DNA of 64,000 nt from Kaistia terrae (GCF_026344005.1 NZ_JAPKNH010000002.1:124001-188000), one strand, 5' to 3'; shown: positions 18,165 to 27,205, numbered from the stretch's first letter. Made by a program: numbers and translations. The notes: a model not told the origin generated them from the sequence alone.

Positions 18165-19238
18165 ATGGCGGATATAGCGATCTCAGGGCTCGGCAAGGCA
18201 TTTGGCGCCAATCGGGTCCTTACGGATGTCTCGATGCACATCCGCTCCGGCGAGTTCATCGCCGTCCTCGGACCATCCGGTTGCGGGAAGACGACCTTGC
18301 TTCGGCTGATCGCGGGTTTTGAGCGACCCGACACCGGCCATGTTGCCTTCGCCGGCCAGACTGTTTCCTCGACCGCGCATCACACGCCGCCCGAAAAGCG
18401 CGATCTCGGCATCGTCTTTCAAAACTATGCGCTTTGGCCGCACATGACGGTGGCGGAGAATGTCGGCTACAGCCTCAAGGTGGTCGGACTTTCGACGGAT
18501 GAGCGGAAGAGGCGCGTCAGTGAAGCGCTGAAGACCGTGGCGCTGACCGATTTTGCCGATCGCCGGCCGTCCGACCTTTCCGGTGGCCAGCGCCAGCGCG
18601 TCGCGCTCAGCCGCTGCCTCGCCGCCCGCAATGCCATTGTCCTGCTCGACGAGCCGCTGGCCAATCTCGACGTGCATCTGCGCGCCGCGATGGAGGACGA
18701 GTTCACCCGCTTCCATCAGGCAAGCGGCTCGACCATGGTCTACATCACGCATGACCAGTCCGAGGCGATGACGCTGGCCGACCGTGTCGCCGTGATGGAC
18801 GCAGGCCGGCTGGTGCAATTCGCCGCTCCAGCCACGCTCTATCGCGAGCCGGCGACCGAAATGGTCGCTGCCTTCATCGGCGAGGGCATCGTCGTCCCGG
18901 CCGAGGATATCGTCGCGAATGGCGACGGCAGCGCCCGCGCGGCGGTTCTGGGCGTGCCGGTATCACTCCGCTGCGCGTCCGGCGAAGGCGCGCGGAAAAG
19001 AGCGCGCATCGGGCTGCATCCGCAAGATATCCGCATCGCCGGCGCCGGCGAAACCGGCATGCCGGCCCGCATCAAGCGCCTTTCCTATCGCGGTGGCGGT
19101 TTTCGCGCCGAGGCGGTGTGCGAAGCCGCGCCGCAGACAATCCTCGCCTTCGATCTTCCCGAACAGGCACCCATCGCGCCTGGTGCGCTGGTGTCGCTTG
19201 CCATCGGCGATGGCTGGGTCATCCCAGCCGCCGCCTGA
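18165..19238 (+). CDS. ABC transporter ATP-binding protein of the iron/phosphonate/sugar-phosphate (FbpC/PhnT/AfuC-like) type
   Basis: This 357-residue ATPase has Walker A GPSGCGKTT, signature DLSGGQRQRVALSRCLA, Walker B IVLLDEPLANLDVHLR and the switch His in YITHDQSEAM. A C-terminal TOBE-like regulatory region (RIGLHPQDIRI, then RIKRLSYRGGG) follows, as in FbpC, PotA and PhnT. It precedes a matching binding protein and a two-domain permease on the same strand. The order ATPase, binding protein, permease resembles 2-aminoethylphosphonate and Fbp/Afu clusters. Confidence 0.88.
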   Translation: MADIAISGLGKAFGANRVLTDVSMHIRSGEFIAVLGPSGCGKTTLLRLIAGFERPDTGHVAFAGQTVSSTAHHTPPEKRDLGIVFQNYALWPHMTVAENVGYSLKVVGLSTDERKRRVSEALKTVALTDFADRRPSDLSGGQRQRVALSRCLAARNAIVLLDEPLANLDVHLRAAMEDEFTRFHQASGSTMVYITHDQSEAMTLADRVAVMDAGRLVQFAAPATLYREPATEMVAAFIGEGIVVPAEDIVANGDGSARAAVLGVPVSLRCASGEGARKRARIGLHPQDIRIAGAGETGMPARIKRLSYRGGGFRAEAVCEAAPQTILAFDLPEQAPIAPGALVSLAIGDGWVIPAAA

Positions 19239-19282
19239 ATTACCACGGCCGAAATCCTCCCTCCGAAACAGAGACAGCCATC

Positions 19283-20248
19283 ATGCGCATCCTCGCCGCG
19301 ACTGCCCTTCTGCTCCTGGCCGGCACAGCCGCCAATGCCGGCACGCTGACGCTCTACACCTCGCAGAGCGCCGAGATCGCTCAGCAGACCGTCGACGCCT
19401 TCCAGGCCAAACACCCGGATGTGAAGGTCGAATGGACCCGCAACGGCACCAGCCAGCTGATGAACGTGCTGCAGGCGGAAATCGCCGCCGGCGACATCCG
19501 CCCGGACGTATTGCTCGTCGCCGACACCATCAATCTCGGCCTGCTCAAGAAGGACGGCCGCCTGCTCGCCTATCCGGAAGCCAAGGTCGGCGCCTATGAC
19601 AAGGCGACCTACGACAAGGACATGACGTTCTTCGGCACGAAGATCGTCTCGACCGGCATTGCCTACAACACCGCATCGGCCAAGCCGGTCGATAGCTGGA
19701 ACGCTCTGCTCGACGAGGCGAACCGCAACCAGATCGCCGTGCCGAGCCCGCTCTATTCCGGCGCCGCGCTCAATCACCTGCACACCGTCATCAACGTGCC
19801 GGCGATTGGCTGGGACTTCTACACCGGCCTCGCCAAGCTCGACATCGCGCCGGAAGGCGGCAACGGCCCGGCCCTCAAGGCTGTCGCCAGCGGCATTGCC
19901 AAGTATGGCCTGATTGCCGACGCGGACGTCATCCGCGCCAAGGCCGCCGGTTCGCCCGTCGACCTGATCTTCCCGAAGGAAGGTGTTTCGTTCATCACCG
20001 AGCCGGCCGCGATCCTCGCCACGGCCAAGAACCCGACCGACGCCAAGCTCTTCATCGACTTCCTTTTGTCGAAGGAAGGCCAGGAGCTGGTCGTCAAGCA
20101 GGGCAACATGCCGCTTGACCCGACGCTGACGCCGCCGGCCGGCTTCCCCAAGCTGACCGACATCAAGCTGCTGCCGATGGACGCTGATGCGGCGGTCGCC
20201 ACCGATGCGGACGTACGCGCAAAATTCACCGCCACCTTCGGCGGCTGA
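19283..20248 (+). CDS. Fbp/Afu-type periplasmic substrate-binding protein
   Basis: This 321-residue protein has a Sec signal peptide ending at ANA (about residue 19). The mature protein begins GTLTLYTSQSAEIAQQTVDAF, typical of the ferric/phosphonate/hexose-phosphate cluster of binding proteins. I do not see the adjacent Tyr pair used by classical iron-binding FbpA near the C-terminal lobe, so iron is not the favoured ligand. Related proteins bind 2-aminoethylphosphonate (PhnS) and sugar phosphates (AfuA), and the phosphatase encoded downstream makes a phosphorylated ligand attractive. This remains inference. Confidence 0.85.
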   Translation: MRILAATALLLLAGTAANAGTLTLYTSQSAEIAQQTVDAFQAKHPDVKVEWTRNGTSQLMNVLQAEIAAGDIRPDVLLVADTINLGLLKKDGRLLAYPEAKVGAYDKATYDKDMTFFGTKIVSTGIAYNTASAKPVDSWNALLDEANRNQIAVPSPLYSGAALNHLHTVINVPAIGWDFYTGLAKLDIAPEGGNGPALKAVASGIAKYGLIADADVIRAKAAGSPVDLIFPKEGVSFITEPAAILATAKNPTDAKLFIDFLLSKEGQELVVKQGNMPLDPTLTPPAGFPKLTDIKLLPMDADAAVATDADVRAKFTATFGG

Positions 20249-20253
20249 GTACA

Positions 20254-21984
20254 ATGACCTTGGCAGCGGCGGATTTCGCCAGGGAGCGCCCCAGACGGGC
20301 GCTCCCGATCGCGTCGGAAACCTGGGTGCTGGTGGCGCTCGGGCTTTTCGTCATGGGGCTTTCCTTCGCGCCGCTGCTGCGTCTCGCCTACACGGCGATC
20401 GCGCCGGACGGCTGGCCCGACGCCAGCCGCCTGGCCGAGATCCTCGGCACGCGGCAGGTGTTCACGGCAACCGTCAACACCCTGCGCGTGGCGCTGTTCT
20501 CGACCCTGCTCTCGCTGGTGGTCGGCACGCTGGCGGCAACGCTGGTGGCGCTGACCGACATGCGCGGCAAGGCGCTCTGGGTGTTCGCGTTCATCCTGCC
20601 GCTGATGATCCCGCCGCAGGTCTCGGCACTCGCCTGGGTGCAGGCCTTCTCGCCGTCGAGCCCGATCCTCGGCCTGCTCGGTCTGTCGCTTCCGGCAGGC
20701 GGCCGCCATCCGCTCTATTCCGAAGCAGGCATCGTTCTGCTGCTCGGCATCTACAACAGTCCGCTCGTCTTCCTCTCCGTCCGCGCCGCGCTGCGTCGCC
20801 TGCCGGCCGAACTGGTCGAGGCGGGCCAGGCCGCGGGCGCTTCACAGACCCGACTGCTGTTCACCATCATCCTGCCGCTGGCACGGGCCGGCATCTTCGC
20901 AGGGGCCGCACTTGCCTTCGTCTCGTCGATCGGCAATTTCGGGATCCAGGCGATGCTTGGCATCCCCGCCCGCTTCCCGACCCTGATCACGCTGATCTAC
21001 CAGAAGCTGAACAGCTTTGGCCCATCGGCGCTATCGGACATGGCGATCCTCGCCATGCTGCTGGCCGTGCTCACCATCGTCGGCATCACGCTTGCCGGCT
21101 GGCTCGGCAGCCGCAAGGACGTGCGCGTCGACGGCTCCGCCCGACCGCTGGCGCTTCGGCTCGGTCTCGCCAGGCTGCCGATCGAGATCGTCGCCTGGGC
21201 CACGCTGGTGGCCACGCTGGTTCTACCGCTCTCGGCGCTCGTCACCACATCGCTGGTCAAGGGTTTTGGGCAGAAGCTGACGCTCGCAACGCTGACGATC
21301 GATAACTACGCCAGCGCGCTGTTTCGCCAGGCGGCGATCCGCGAGGGCTTCTTCACCAGCCTGTGGCTGACGATCACCACGGCCCTCGTCCTGACCGGGC
21401 TTTCGATCTTCCTCGCCTATTTCCTCACCTGGCACAGGAGCCGCTTCATCCGCGTGCTGCATCTCGCCAGCGAACTCGCCTATGCGATTCCCGGCATCGT
21501 TATCGGCGTCGCCATGATCCTGTTCTTCCTGAAGCCATTGCCGCTGCTCGATTTCAGCATCTACGGCACGGTCTGGATCATCCTTGCCGCCTATCTCGCC
21601 AATTTCCTGGCGCTGTCGCTGCGCTCGACGCTGGGCGGCTTTGCGCAGATCGACCGCTCGCTGGAAGAAGCCGCCCAGGTGGCCGGAGCCGGGTTCCTGC
21701 GCCGGATGCGCGACATCATCGCGCCGCTCGTCGCACCCGCCGCCGCCGCCGGCGCGATCATCGTCTTCATGAGCGCGCTGAACGAGATCCAGGTCTCGAT
21801 CCTGCTCGTCTCGTCGAAGGCCAAGACGCTGGGGCCGATGATCGTCTTCCTCGAGGAAGGCGGCTCGTCGACACTCGCCGCCGCCGTCGGCTGCCTGATG
21901 GTCGCGATCGTGCTGGTTCTGATGCTGACCGCCTCGGCCTTCTCCCGCTTCCTGCCGCGCGGGGTGTTGCCATGGCAAAACTGA
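20254..21984 (+). CDS. Two-domain ABC transporter permease (FbpB/AfuB-like)
   Basis: This 576-residue inner-membrane protein contains two binding-protein-dependent permease domains in tandem, about twelve transmembrane segments. Each half has an EAA loop: ELVEAGQAAGASQTRLLFTIILPL in the first and SLEEAAQVAGAGFLRRMRDIIAPL in the second. This fused form replaces two separate permeases and is usual for FbpB/AfuB/ThiP proteins. The start is five bases after the binding protein stop. The 3' end overlaps the next gene (the metallo-beta-lactamase) by 13 bases, tying that enzyme to the transporter operon. Confidence 0.92.
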   Translation: MTLAAADFARERPRRALPIASETWVLVALGLFVMGLSFAPLLRLAYTAIAPDGWPDASRLAEILGTRQVFTATVNTLRVALFSTLLSLVVGTLAATLVALTDMRGKALWVFAFILPLMIPPQVSALAWVQAFSPSSPILGLLGLSLPAGGRHPLYSEAGIVLLLGIYNSPLVFLSVRAALRRLPAELVEAGQAAGASQTRLLFTIILPLARAGIFAGAALAFVSSIGNFGIQAMLGIPARFPTLITLIYQKLNSFGPSALSDMAILAMLLAVLTIVGITLAGWLGSRKDVRVDGSARPLALRLGLARLPIEIVAWATLVATLVLPLSALVTTSLVKGFGQKLTLATLTIDNYASALFRQAAIREGFFTSLWLTITTALVLTGLSIFLAYFLTWHRSRFIRVLHLASELAYAIPGIVIGVAMILFFLKPLPLLDFSIYGTVWIILAAYLANFLALSLRSTLGGFAQIDRSLEEAAQVAGAGFLRRMRDIIAPLVAPAAAAGAIIVFMSALNEIQVSILLVSSKAKTLGPMIVFLEEGGSSTLAAAVGCLMVAIVLVLMLTASAFSRFLPRGVLPWQN

Positions 21985-23084
21985 CTGTTGTCAGCGGCGT
22001 CGGCGGCAAGCTGCCGGCCGCCTTCCTGATCGAAATCTCCGGCAAGCGGATCCTGCTCGACCTCGGCGAAGGACCGGAAGTGGGCGTTCTCCCCGACCTC
22101 TCCGATGTCGGGATTGTCGACGCCGTCGCCCTGTCGCACGCTCATATCGACCACGCCGGCGGCCTCGGCCTGCGCCGCGAGATCGGCAATCCGCCCGTCT
22201 ATGCGACGGCGGAAACCTGGCGTCAGGTCCCAACCAATCTTGTCGAACCGGTAGCGCGCCGCGTCCTGCCGTTGATGGGCGAGACGACGATTGAAGGCGT
22301 TCCGGTCACGATCGGGCGCTGCGGCCATGCGCCCGGCGGCATCTGGCTGCATTTCCCTGAATTCGGCGGCCTTCTCTATACCGGCGACTGGAGCGCGGAA
22401 TCCGTCGTCTTTCCGTTCGATCCGCCGCCCAGTTCTGCTTGCATCATCACCGACGCCTCCTATGGCGACCGCGCCTCAAGCCTAGGCGACCAGATCCGTG
22501 CGATTGCCGAAGCCGCGAAAGGCGGTGCCGTGCTCTGTGTGCCTGGCTTCGGCCGTGGCCCGGAAATGGCGCTACGCCTGGCGCGTCTCGGGCTCTCGCC
22601 AAAGCTCTGCGTAAACGTCCGTGCCGAGGCGGTGCATCTCGCCGCCGACACATCCGGCCTCGTCGCGCCCGGCATCGCCGACGCACTTCACGCGCTGCTC
22701 GGTACGCTCTCGGAAGCGCCCGCGACGCCGGACGACATCGTCATCGCCACCGAGGCGAATGCCGAGTCCGGCCCGTCCGCCGCGTTTTTCACCCGCCGCG
22801 CCGAGGGATTCCGGTTCCTGTTCACCGGTCATGTTCCACCCGGTACGCCGGCGGCCAGCCTGATCGCCGCCGGCCAAGCGCGCTGGCTGCCCTGGAATGT
22901 GCATCCGCGTCTGGATGACACGCTACGCCTCGTGGAAGCGGTCGGTTCCCGGATCGTCGTCGCCGCGTTCGTCGCGCCATCCTCCATGCCGATCCTGGCT
23001 AGCCGCCTTGCCGGCCGCTTGTCGTGGCAGCATGAAATCGACCTTACGCCCCGCATTCTCCATCGCATTGCGAACTACCCATGA
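21972..23084 (+). CDS. Metallo-beta-lactamase-fold hydrolase with beta-CASP-like features
   Basis: This 370-residue protein has the MBL metal-binding motif HAHIDH (His56, His58, Asp60, His61), a His119 (CGHAPGG) and Asp139 (LYTGDWS), consistent with a two-zinc centre. After this, features of the beta-CASP domain of nucleic-acid-processing MBL enzymes follow: an acidic motif A (Asp161, TDASYGDR), a PGFGRGPEMA segment, then FTGHVPPGT and a His311 (NVHPRLDD) in the place of the GxxAHxD motif. The usual motif C histidine is not obvious (AFVAPSS instead). Its start overlaps the permease gene and its stop overlaps the phosphatase start. RNase, phosphodiesterase or another hydrolase are all possible. 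Confidence 0.78.
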   Translation: MAKLTVVSGVGGKLPAAFLIEISGKRILLDLGEGPEVGVLPDLSDVGIVDAVALSHAHIDHAGGLGLRREIGNPPVYATAETWRQVPTNLVEPVARRVLPLMGETTIEGVPVTIGRCGHAPGGIWLHFPEFGGLLYTGDWSAESVVFPFDPPPSSACIITDASYGDRASSLGDQIRAIAEAAKGGAVLCVPGFGRGPEMALRLARLGLSPKLCVNVRAEAVHLAADTSGLVAPGIADALHALLGTLSEAPATPDDIVIATEANAESGPSAAFFTRRAEGFRFLFTGHVPPGTPAASLIAAGQARWLPWNVHPRLDDTLRLVEAVGSRIVVAAFVAPSSMPILASRLAGRLSWQHEIDLTPRILHRIANYP

Positions 23085-23686
23085 TGAGTATGTCCATGTT
23101 CAGTACGCCGCCGCTCGCCCCCTCCCTGACCGACGAGCAGGAGGACGAACTGCCGGTGCTGCTCCCGATCGCCGCCCTATGCGGCCCGCATCGCGTAAAA
23201 CTCTTCATCGGCAATCGCATCGCCGCCGACAACGCGGCACTGCTGCGTTCGCAGGACATCACCTCGACGATGAACCTTGCCGTCAATGTCGAAATGGCGC
23301 CGCTGGCGCTTGGCGACGGCACTTTCATACGGCGCACGCATATCGGGCTGATCGACGGTCCGGGGAACACCGCCAACCATCTGCTTGCCGCCGTGCTGGC
23401 GCTTGATGGCATCCTTGGCCAGGCGAGCCCCGGCAAGGCGCATTATCCGCCGCATCGGGCCGGTAACGTTCTCGTCCACTGCCGCGGCGGCCGTAGTCGA
23501 TCCGCCAGCGTCATCGCGCTCTACCTGCACCTGGCGCAACCGGCGCAATTCCCTAGCCTCGACGCGGCACTCGACCACATCCGCGCCATCCGGAAACTCG
23601 ATGCCGACCAGCCGGCGGCATCCATGATCGCGCTGGCGAGAACGGCGCTGGAGTCAGCGCAGGGAATGAGGTTCGGCGCTATCTAG
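23081..23686 (+). CDS. Dual-specificity/tyrosine phosphatase-like protein
   Basis: This 201-residue protein has the cysteine phosphatase signature HCRGGRSRS, with nucleophile Cys134 and Arg140 (CX5R), and a plausible general acid Asp92 in LIDGPGN. The N-terminal segment LFIGNRIAAD matches the start of the DSP fold. It starts within the stop of the MBL gene (ATGA), so all five genes 18165-23686 look like one operon. Small bacterial DSPs act on phosphoproteins but also on phosphorylated sugars or inositols. Linkage to an importer suggests dephosphorylation of an imported compound, or regulation of uptake; both are inference. Confidence 0.8.
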   Translation: MMSMSMFSTPPLAPSLTDEQEDELPVLLPIAALCGPHRVKLFIGNRIAADNAALLRSQDITSTMNLAVNVEMAPLALGDGTFIRRTHIGLIDGPGNTANHLLAAVLALDGILGQASPGKAHYPPHRAGNVLVHCRGGRSRSASVIALYLHLAQPAQFPSLDAALDHIRAIRKLDADQPAASMIALARTALESAQGMRFGAI

Positions 23687-23785
23687 CCGACGCCGGCGTT
23701 CCATGCGGACGTCTTCATCCGGGCCAGGCGCGCTCTGCGTTAGCCGACCCGAGCCGCATCGCGAAAATACGCGTTGAAGCAAGTG

Positions 23786-23802
23786 ACGCCGGCTTCCGGC
23801 GT
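23786..23802. terminator. Small hairpin between convergent operons
   Basis: ACGCCGG (23786-23792) and CCGGCGT (23796-23802) form a perfect stem with a 3-base loop in the 190-base gap between the convergent phosphatase and L,D-transpeptidase genes. No T-tract is present. It could serve both directions. Confidence 0.4.
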
Positions 23803-23876
23803 GGTGGGCGCAAAGCTCGCCACACCGACGCCGGATAAGCACGACGATTCAGGCATCCCGGTTGGGATGTCCTCGA

Positions 23877-24587
23877 TCAGCTTTGCGGGACCGCTGCCAT
23901 CTGGCTCTGGCCGCCGTCAAGCACAATGACCTTCGAGCCGGAAGGGACGCGATTGTAGAGGTCGAGAATGTCCTGGTTCATCATCCGGATGCAGCCGGAC
24001 GAAACAGCCTCGCCGATCGACCAGGGCTGATTGGTGCCATGGATTCGGTACAGCGTGTCCTGGTTGTTCTTGAACAGATAGAGCGCGCGGGCGCCGAGCG
24101 GATTTTCCGGGCCGCTTTCCATGCCGTTCGCCCACTGGGCGTTGCGCTCCGGGTCGCGCTTGATCATGTCCTGCGTCGGCGTCCAGCGCGGCCACTCCCG
24201 CTTGTACTGGACGGTCGCCGCGCCGGTGAATTCCAGCCCTGCCTTACCGACGCCGACGCCATAGCGCAGTGCCTGGCCGTTTTCCTGGACGAGATAAAGG
24301 AAGCGGTTGGCCGGATCGACGACGATGGTGCCGGGCTGCTCGCCGGTCGGATCCTGGACGACCTGGCGCATGTAGCGCGGCTTCAGGTGCTTCATGTCGA
24401 CGGCCGGAATCGGGAACTTGTCGTCATCGATCGCCGCGTAGCGGCTGACAGCGGCCGGATCGAGGCGCGGCGGCGCTTCGGCAATGGGGCCCGTCGTGGC
24501 GCAGGCGGTCACCAGCGGGAGGAGCAGCAATAGGGCGGAGATGTTCAGCCGGCGCGCTCCGCGTGGCGGATGGGAGGAAAGCGACAT
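23877..24587 (-). CDS. L,D-transpeptidase (YkuD domain) lipoprotein
   Basis: This 236-residue protein starts with a lipoprotein signal (hydrophobic core, then LVTAC lipobox), so it is likely anchored in the envelope. The catalytic domain spans the C-terminal two-thirds, with IVVDPANRFLYLVQ at its start and the active-site motif HGTNQPWSIGEAVSSGCIRM containing His, Ser and the nucleophile Cys. It should make 3-3 cross-links in peptidoglycan or attach proteins to it. A further ATG lies 27 bases upstream; the ATG at 24587 gives the better signal peptide. It is convergent with the phosphatase gene. Confidence 0.9.
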   Translation of the reverse strand: MSLSSHPPRGARRLNISALLLLLPLVTACATTGPIAEAPPRLDPAAVSRYAAIDDDKFPIPAVDMKHLKPRYMRQVVQDPTGEQPGTIVVDPANRFLYLVQENGQALRYGVGVGKAGLEFTGAATVQYKREWPRWTPTQDMIKRDPERNAQWANGMESGPENPLGARALYLFKNNQDTLYRIHGTNQPWSIGEAVSSGCIRMMNQDILDLYNRVPSGSKVIVLDGGQSQMAAVPQS

Positions 24588-24638
24588 GGCGCTTCTTTCT
24601 GCTGATAGGGGCATGAGTATGCGTGGATTGGAATTCGG

Positions 24639-25259
24639 TTATTCGGCTTGACGGGCGCGGGCGTCGGCGACGACCTGCTTGAAGCCGGCATAATCGAGCG
24701 TGGAGGTCCGAAACGGACCGACCAGGTAGGTCGGCGTTCCGGTAAGGCTCAGCGAATCCGCCTGGGCGAGATTGCGCTGGAGCAGAGCCGAGATCTTGGG
24801 GCCGTGGGTGTCGAGATCGGACTGCAGGCGGGTCATGTCGATGCCGGCGGCCTTCATGGCCTTGAGCATCGCCGTCTGGTCCGCCTTGCGGCCGGAGAGA
24901 CCCATCAAAGCGTGATGCGCCTTCTCGTAGCCGCCCTGATACTTGGCGCCGAGCGCCAATTGCGCTCCGAGCATGGAAGACTCGCTGAGGATCGGCCAAT
25001 CCTTGTAGATCAAGCGGATCTTGCCATCTTCCTTGACGACGCGATCGAGGTCCGGCGCCGACTTCTTGCAGTAGATGCAGTTGTAGTCGAGGTAGGCGAC
25101 AATGGTGACGTCGCCCTTCGGATTGCCGCCGACCGGCGCCTCGGGATCGTTCAGGATCGCATTGACGTCAACCTGCTGCGCCCATGCGGCGGTGGCCAGC
25201 AACGGGGCGGTGACGAGGAGGGTAGCGCTCAGGGCGAGAAGATCGCGGCGGTTCATCAT
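24639..25259 (-). CDS. DsbA-family periplasmic thiol:disulfide oxidoreductase (ScsC/BdbD-like)
   Basis: This 206-residue protein has a signal peptide ending at AWA (about residue 27), a thioredoxin-like fold with active site CIYC (residues 61-64), and the cis-proline in TGTPTYLVGP. The domain order (GDVTIVAYLDYNCIYCKK, inserted helices, GTPTYLV) fits the DsbA/DsbC-like family found beside DsbD in alphaproteobacteria. It lies 32 bases downstream of the DsbD-like gene on the same strand. DsbD-type proteins keep such partners reduced, so a disulfide isomerase/reductase role similar to the ScsB-ScsC pair is likely. Confidence 0.87.
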   Translation of the reverse strand: MMNRRDLLALSATLLVTAPLLATAAWAQQVDVNAILNDPEAPVGGNPKGDVTIVAYLDYNCIYCKKSAPDLDRVVKEDGKIRLIYKDWPILSESSMLGAQLALGAKYQGGYEKAHHALMGLSGRKADQTAMLKAMKAAGIDMTRLQSDLDTHGPKISALLQRNLAQADSLSLTGTPTYLVGPFRTSTLDYAGFKQVVADARARQAE

Positions 25260-25291
25260 GGGTTCCTTATAGCAACGGTATGAGGCGATGT

Positions 25292-27190
25292 TCAGACGCC
25301 GGCGCGACGTAAATTGCTTCCGAACGCCGCAGTCGTGGTCGCCCCGATACTGCGCGTGCCGTCGATCTCACGGCCGGTCTGCGGGTCGATCAGCAGCATG
25401 GTCGGCGGTCCGACCACGTCGTAACGCTGCATCAGCGCCTGTGTTTCCGCTGTCGTGTCAGTGACATCGGCAACGATCAGAGATGCGCGCGCCAGGCGGG
25501 TGACGATCTCGGGATCGCGGAAGACGGTGCGGTCGTTGGTCTTGCAGACCGTACACCAGTCGGCAGTGAAGGAAACGAAGATCGGCCGACCTTGCTGGCG
25601 GGCATTGCCGATCGCGGCGTCCATGGCTGCCAGTGACGTCACGCGGGTCGCGGTTTCGTACGGCGTGGCCACCGCTGTCGCCCGGCCTTCGGTCAGGACG
25701 GCGAGCGGGCGCAGTGGATCCTCCGCGCCGGCGCTGGCTCCGATGATCAGCACCGCGCCATAGACCAGCGCGGCGAAGCCGAGCGTGCGGCGCGGGTGAT
25801 CGATCAGCGGCCGTTGCGAAAGCGGCGATGCGGTGAGCGCGACGCCGGTGCCGATCGCCAGCAAAGCCCAGAGGCCGAGCGTGAGAGAGCCGGGTAGGAC
25901 GCGGCCGGCCATCTCGATCGCGAGGCCGAGGAAAATGACCCCGAACACGCCCTTGATGCGGCCGAGCCATGGGCCGGCGCGAGGCAGGATCCCGGCGCCG
26001 AACGTGCCGACAGCAATCAGCGGCAGCCCCATGCCGAGCCCAAGCGCGAAGAGGGCGCTGGCGCCGCGTGCGACATCGCCAGTCTGCGACACATAAAGGA
26101 GGGCGGCCGCGAGCGGCGGCGTCACGCAGGGGCCGACGATAAGCGCGGAGCCGAAGCCGAGCAGGGCGGCGCCCATCAACGAACCGCCCGTGCCACCCGT
26201 TGCCGGCTGGAGAAACCGCGTGAGGAACGCCGGCGCCTGCAATTCGTAGAGGCCGAACATCGACAGAGCGAGCGCGACGAGGACCAGGCTCATCAGCCCG
26301 AGCGCCCACGGCGTCTGCAATGCCGCCTGCAGGTTTTGACCCGACCAGGCGGCAACGACGCCGAGCAGCGCATAGGCGGCCGCCATCGCCAGCACATAGG
26401 CGAGCGACAGCGCGAAGCCGCGCTTGGCCGAGGTTTCTGCTCCGGAGCGGGCGATGATGCCGGAAAGGATCGGGATCATCGGGAAGACGCATGGTGTCAG
26501 CGCGAGCAGCAGTCCAAAGCCGAGAAACGCGGCCAGCATCACGACCGGATTGCCGGCCATCAGCGGCGTCGCGGCGGTTTGGTTTGGCGCCGGCGCATCC
26601 GGAGCGATCCATGCAATGGGGGAGTTGGTGGTTTCCGAGGCTGGTTCGGCCTCGTCCACGAAGGGGGAAGCGTCGAACTTCGGCATTGCAAAGCCGGTGG
26701 CCAGGCTCGCGGGGCCGGCGGCGCTAACGGCGAGCGTCGCGAGATCAACGGTCCTTTTTGCAGGCGGATAGCAGATGCCGGCCTCGGCGCATCCCTGGAA
26801 GGTAACGGTCAGCGATTTGCCATCGCCGAGATCGGCCGCCGCAATGCGCGCCTCGGCCTCGCGGTGATAAACCTCGGTCGGGCCAAAGTTCGGGTCGTCC
26901 TTCATCTCGCCGGCCGGGGTCGTCACGGGAAGTGCCGTTCCGGCTGCGTCGCGGGCGCCGATCTTGTCGCGATAGAGGTAATTGCCGTCAGCGATGGTCC
27001 AGCCGAGCTTCAAGTCGCCGGAGGTGTCGCGGCTCGCGGTGAGTGCGAACACGGCATCGGCACTCGGCGGCGATTGCGCGCCGGCGGGCAGGGCGGCCAA
27101 GACGAGCAGCGCCACGAGCGCCAGAGCGCGCAGGACGGCGCCTCGAATCGAGGGGAAATGCAACAAGCTGGGGTCCATGCTCTTTATCAT
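25292..27190 (-). CDS. DsbD/ScsB-like thiol:disulfide interchange protein
   Basis: This 632-residue inner-membrane protein moves electrons from cytoplasmic thioredoxin to periplasmic partners. It has a signal peptide, an N-terminal immunoglobulin-like domain with a cysteine pair (QGCAEAGICYPP), a membrane domain of about eight segments with the paired cysteines in LTPCVFPM and GPCVTPP, and a C-terminal thioredoxin domain with ADWCTVCK. This three-domain order is that of DsbD. An ATG at 27178 is an alternative start. It is divergent from a two-component system, with a PmrA-box-like palindrome in the 73-base gap, so the regulator may control it. Confidence 0.92.
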   Translation of the reverse strand: MIKSMDPSLLHFPSIRGAVLRALALVALLVLAALPAGAQSPPSADAVFALTASRDTSGDLKLGWTIADGNYLYRDKIGARDAAGTALPVTTPAGEMKDDPNFGPTEVYHREAEARIAAADLGDGKSLTVTFQGCAEAGICYPPAKRTVDLATLAVSAAGPASLATGFAMPKFDASPFVDEAEPASETTNSPIAWIAPDAPAPNQTAATPLMAGNPVVMLAAFLGFGLLLALTPCVFPMIPILSGIIARSGAETSAKRGFALSLAYVLAMAAAYALLGVVAAWSGQNLQAALQTPWALGLMSLVLVALALSMFGLYELQAPAFLTRFLQPATGGTGGSLMGAALLGFGSALIVGPCVTPPLAAALLYVSQTGDVARGASALFALGLGMGLPLIAVGTFGAGILPRAGPWLGRIKGVFGVIFLGLAIEMAGRVLPGSLTLGLWALLAIGTGVALTASPLSQRPLIDHPRRTLGFAALVYGAVLIIGASAGAEDPLRPLAVLTEGRATAVATPYETATRVTSLAAMDAAIGNARQQGRPIFVSFTADWCTVCKTNDRTVFRDPEIVTRLARASLIVADVTDTTAETQALMQRYDVVGPPTMLLIDPQTGREIDGTRSIGATTTAAFGSNLRRAGV

Positions 27191-27205
27191 GGGCCTTCAA
27201 TCTGA

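Noticed and set aside
19283-20248. Calling the binding protein a ferric iron receptor (FbpA)
   Set aside because: The family fits, but I do not see the adjacent Tyr pair of classical FbpA iron sites, and the downstream phosphatase points to a different ligand. The call was kept general.
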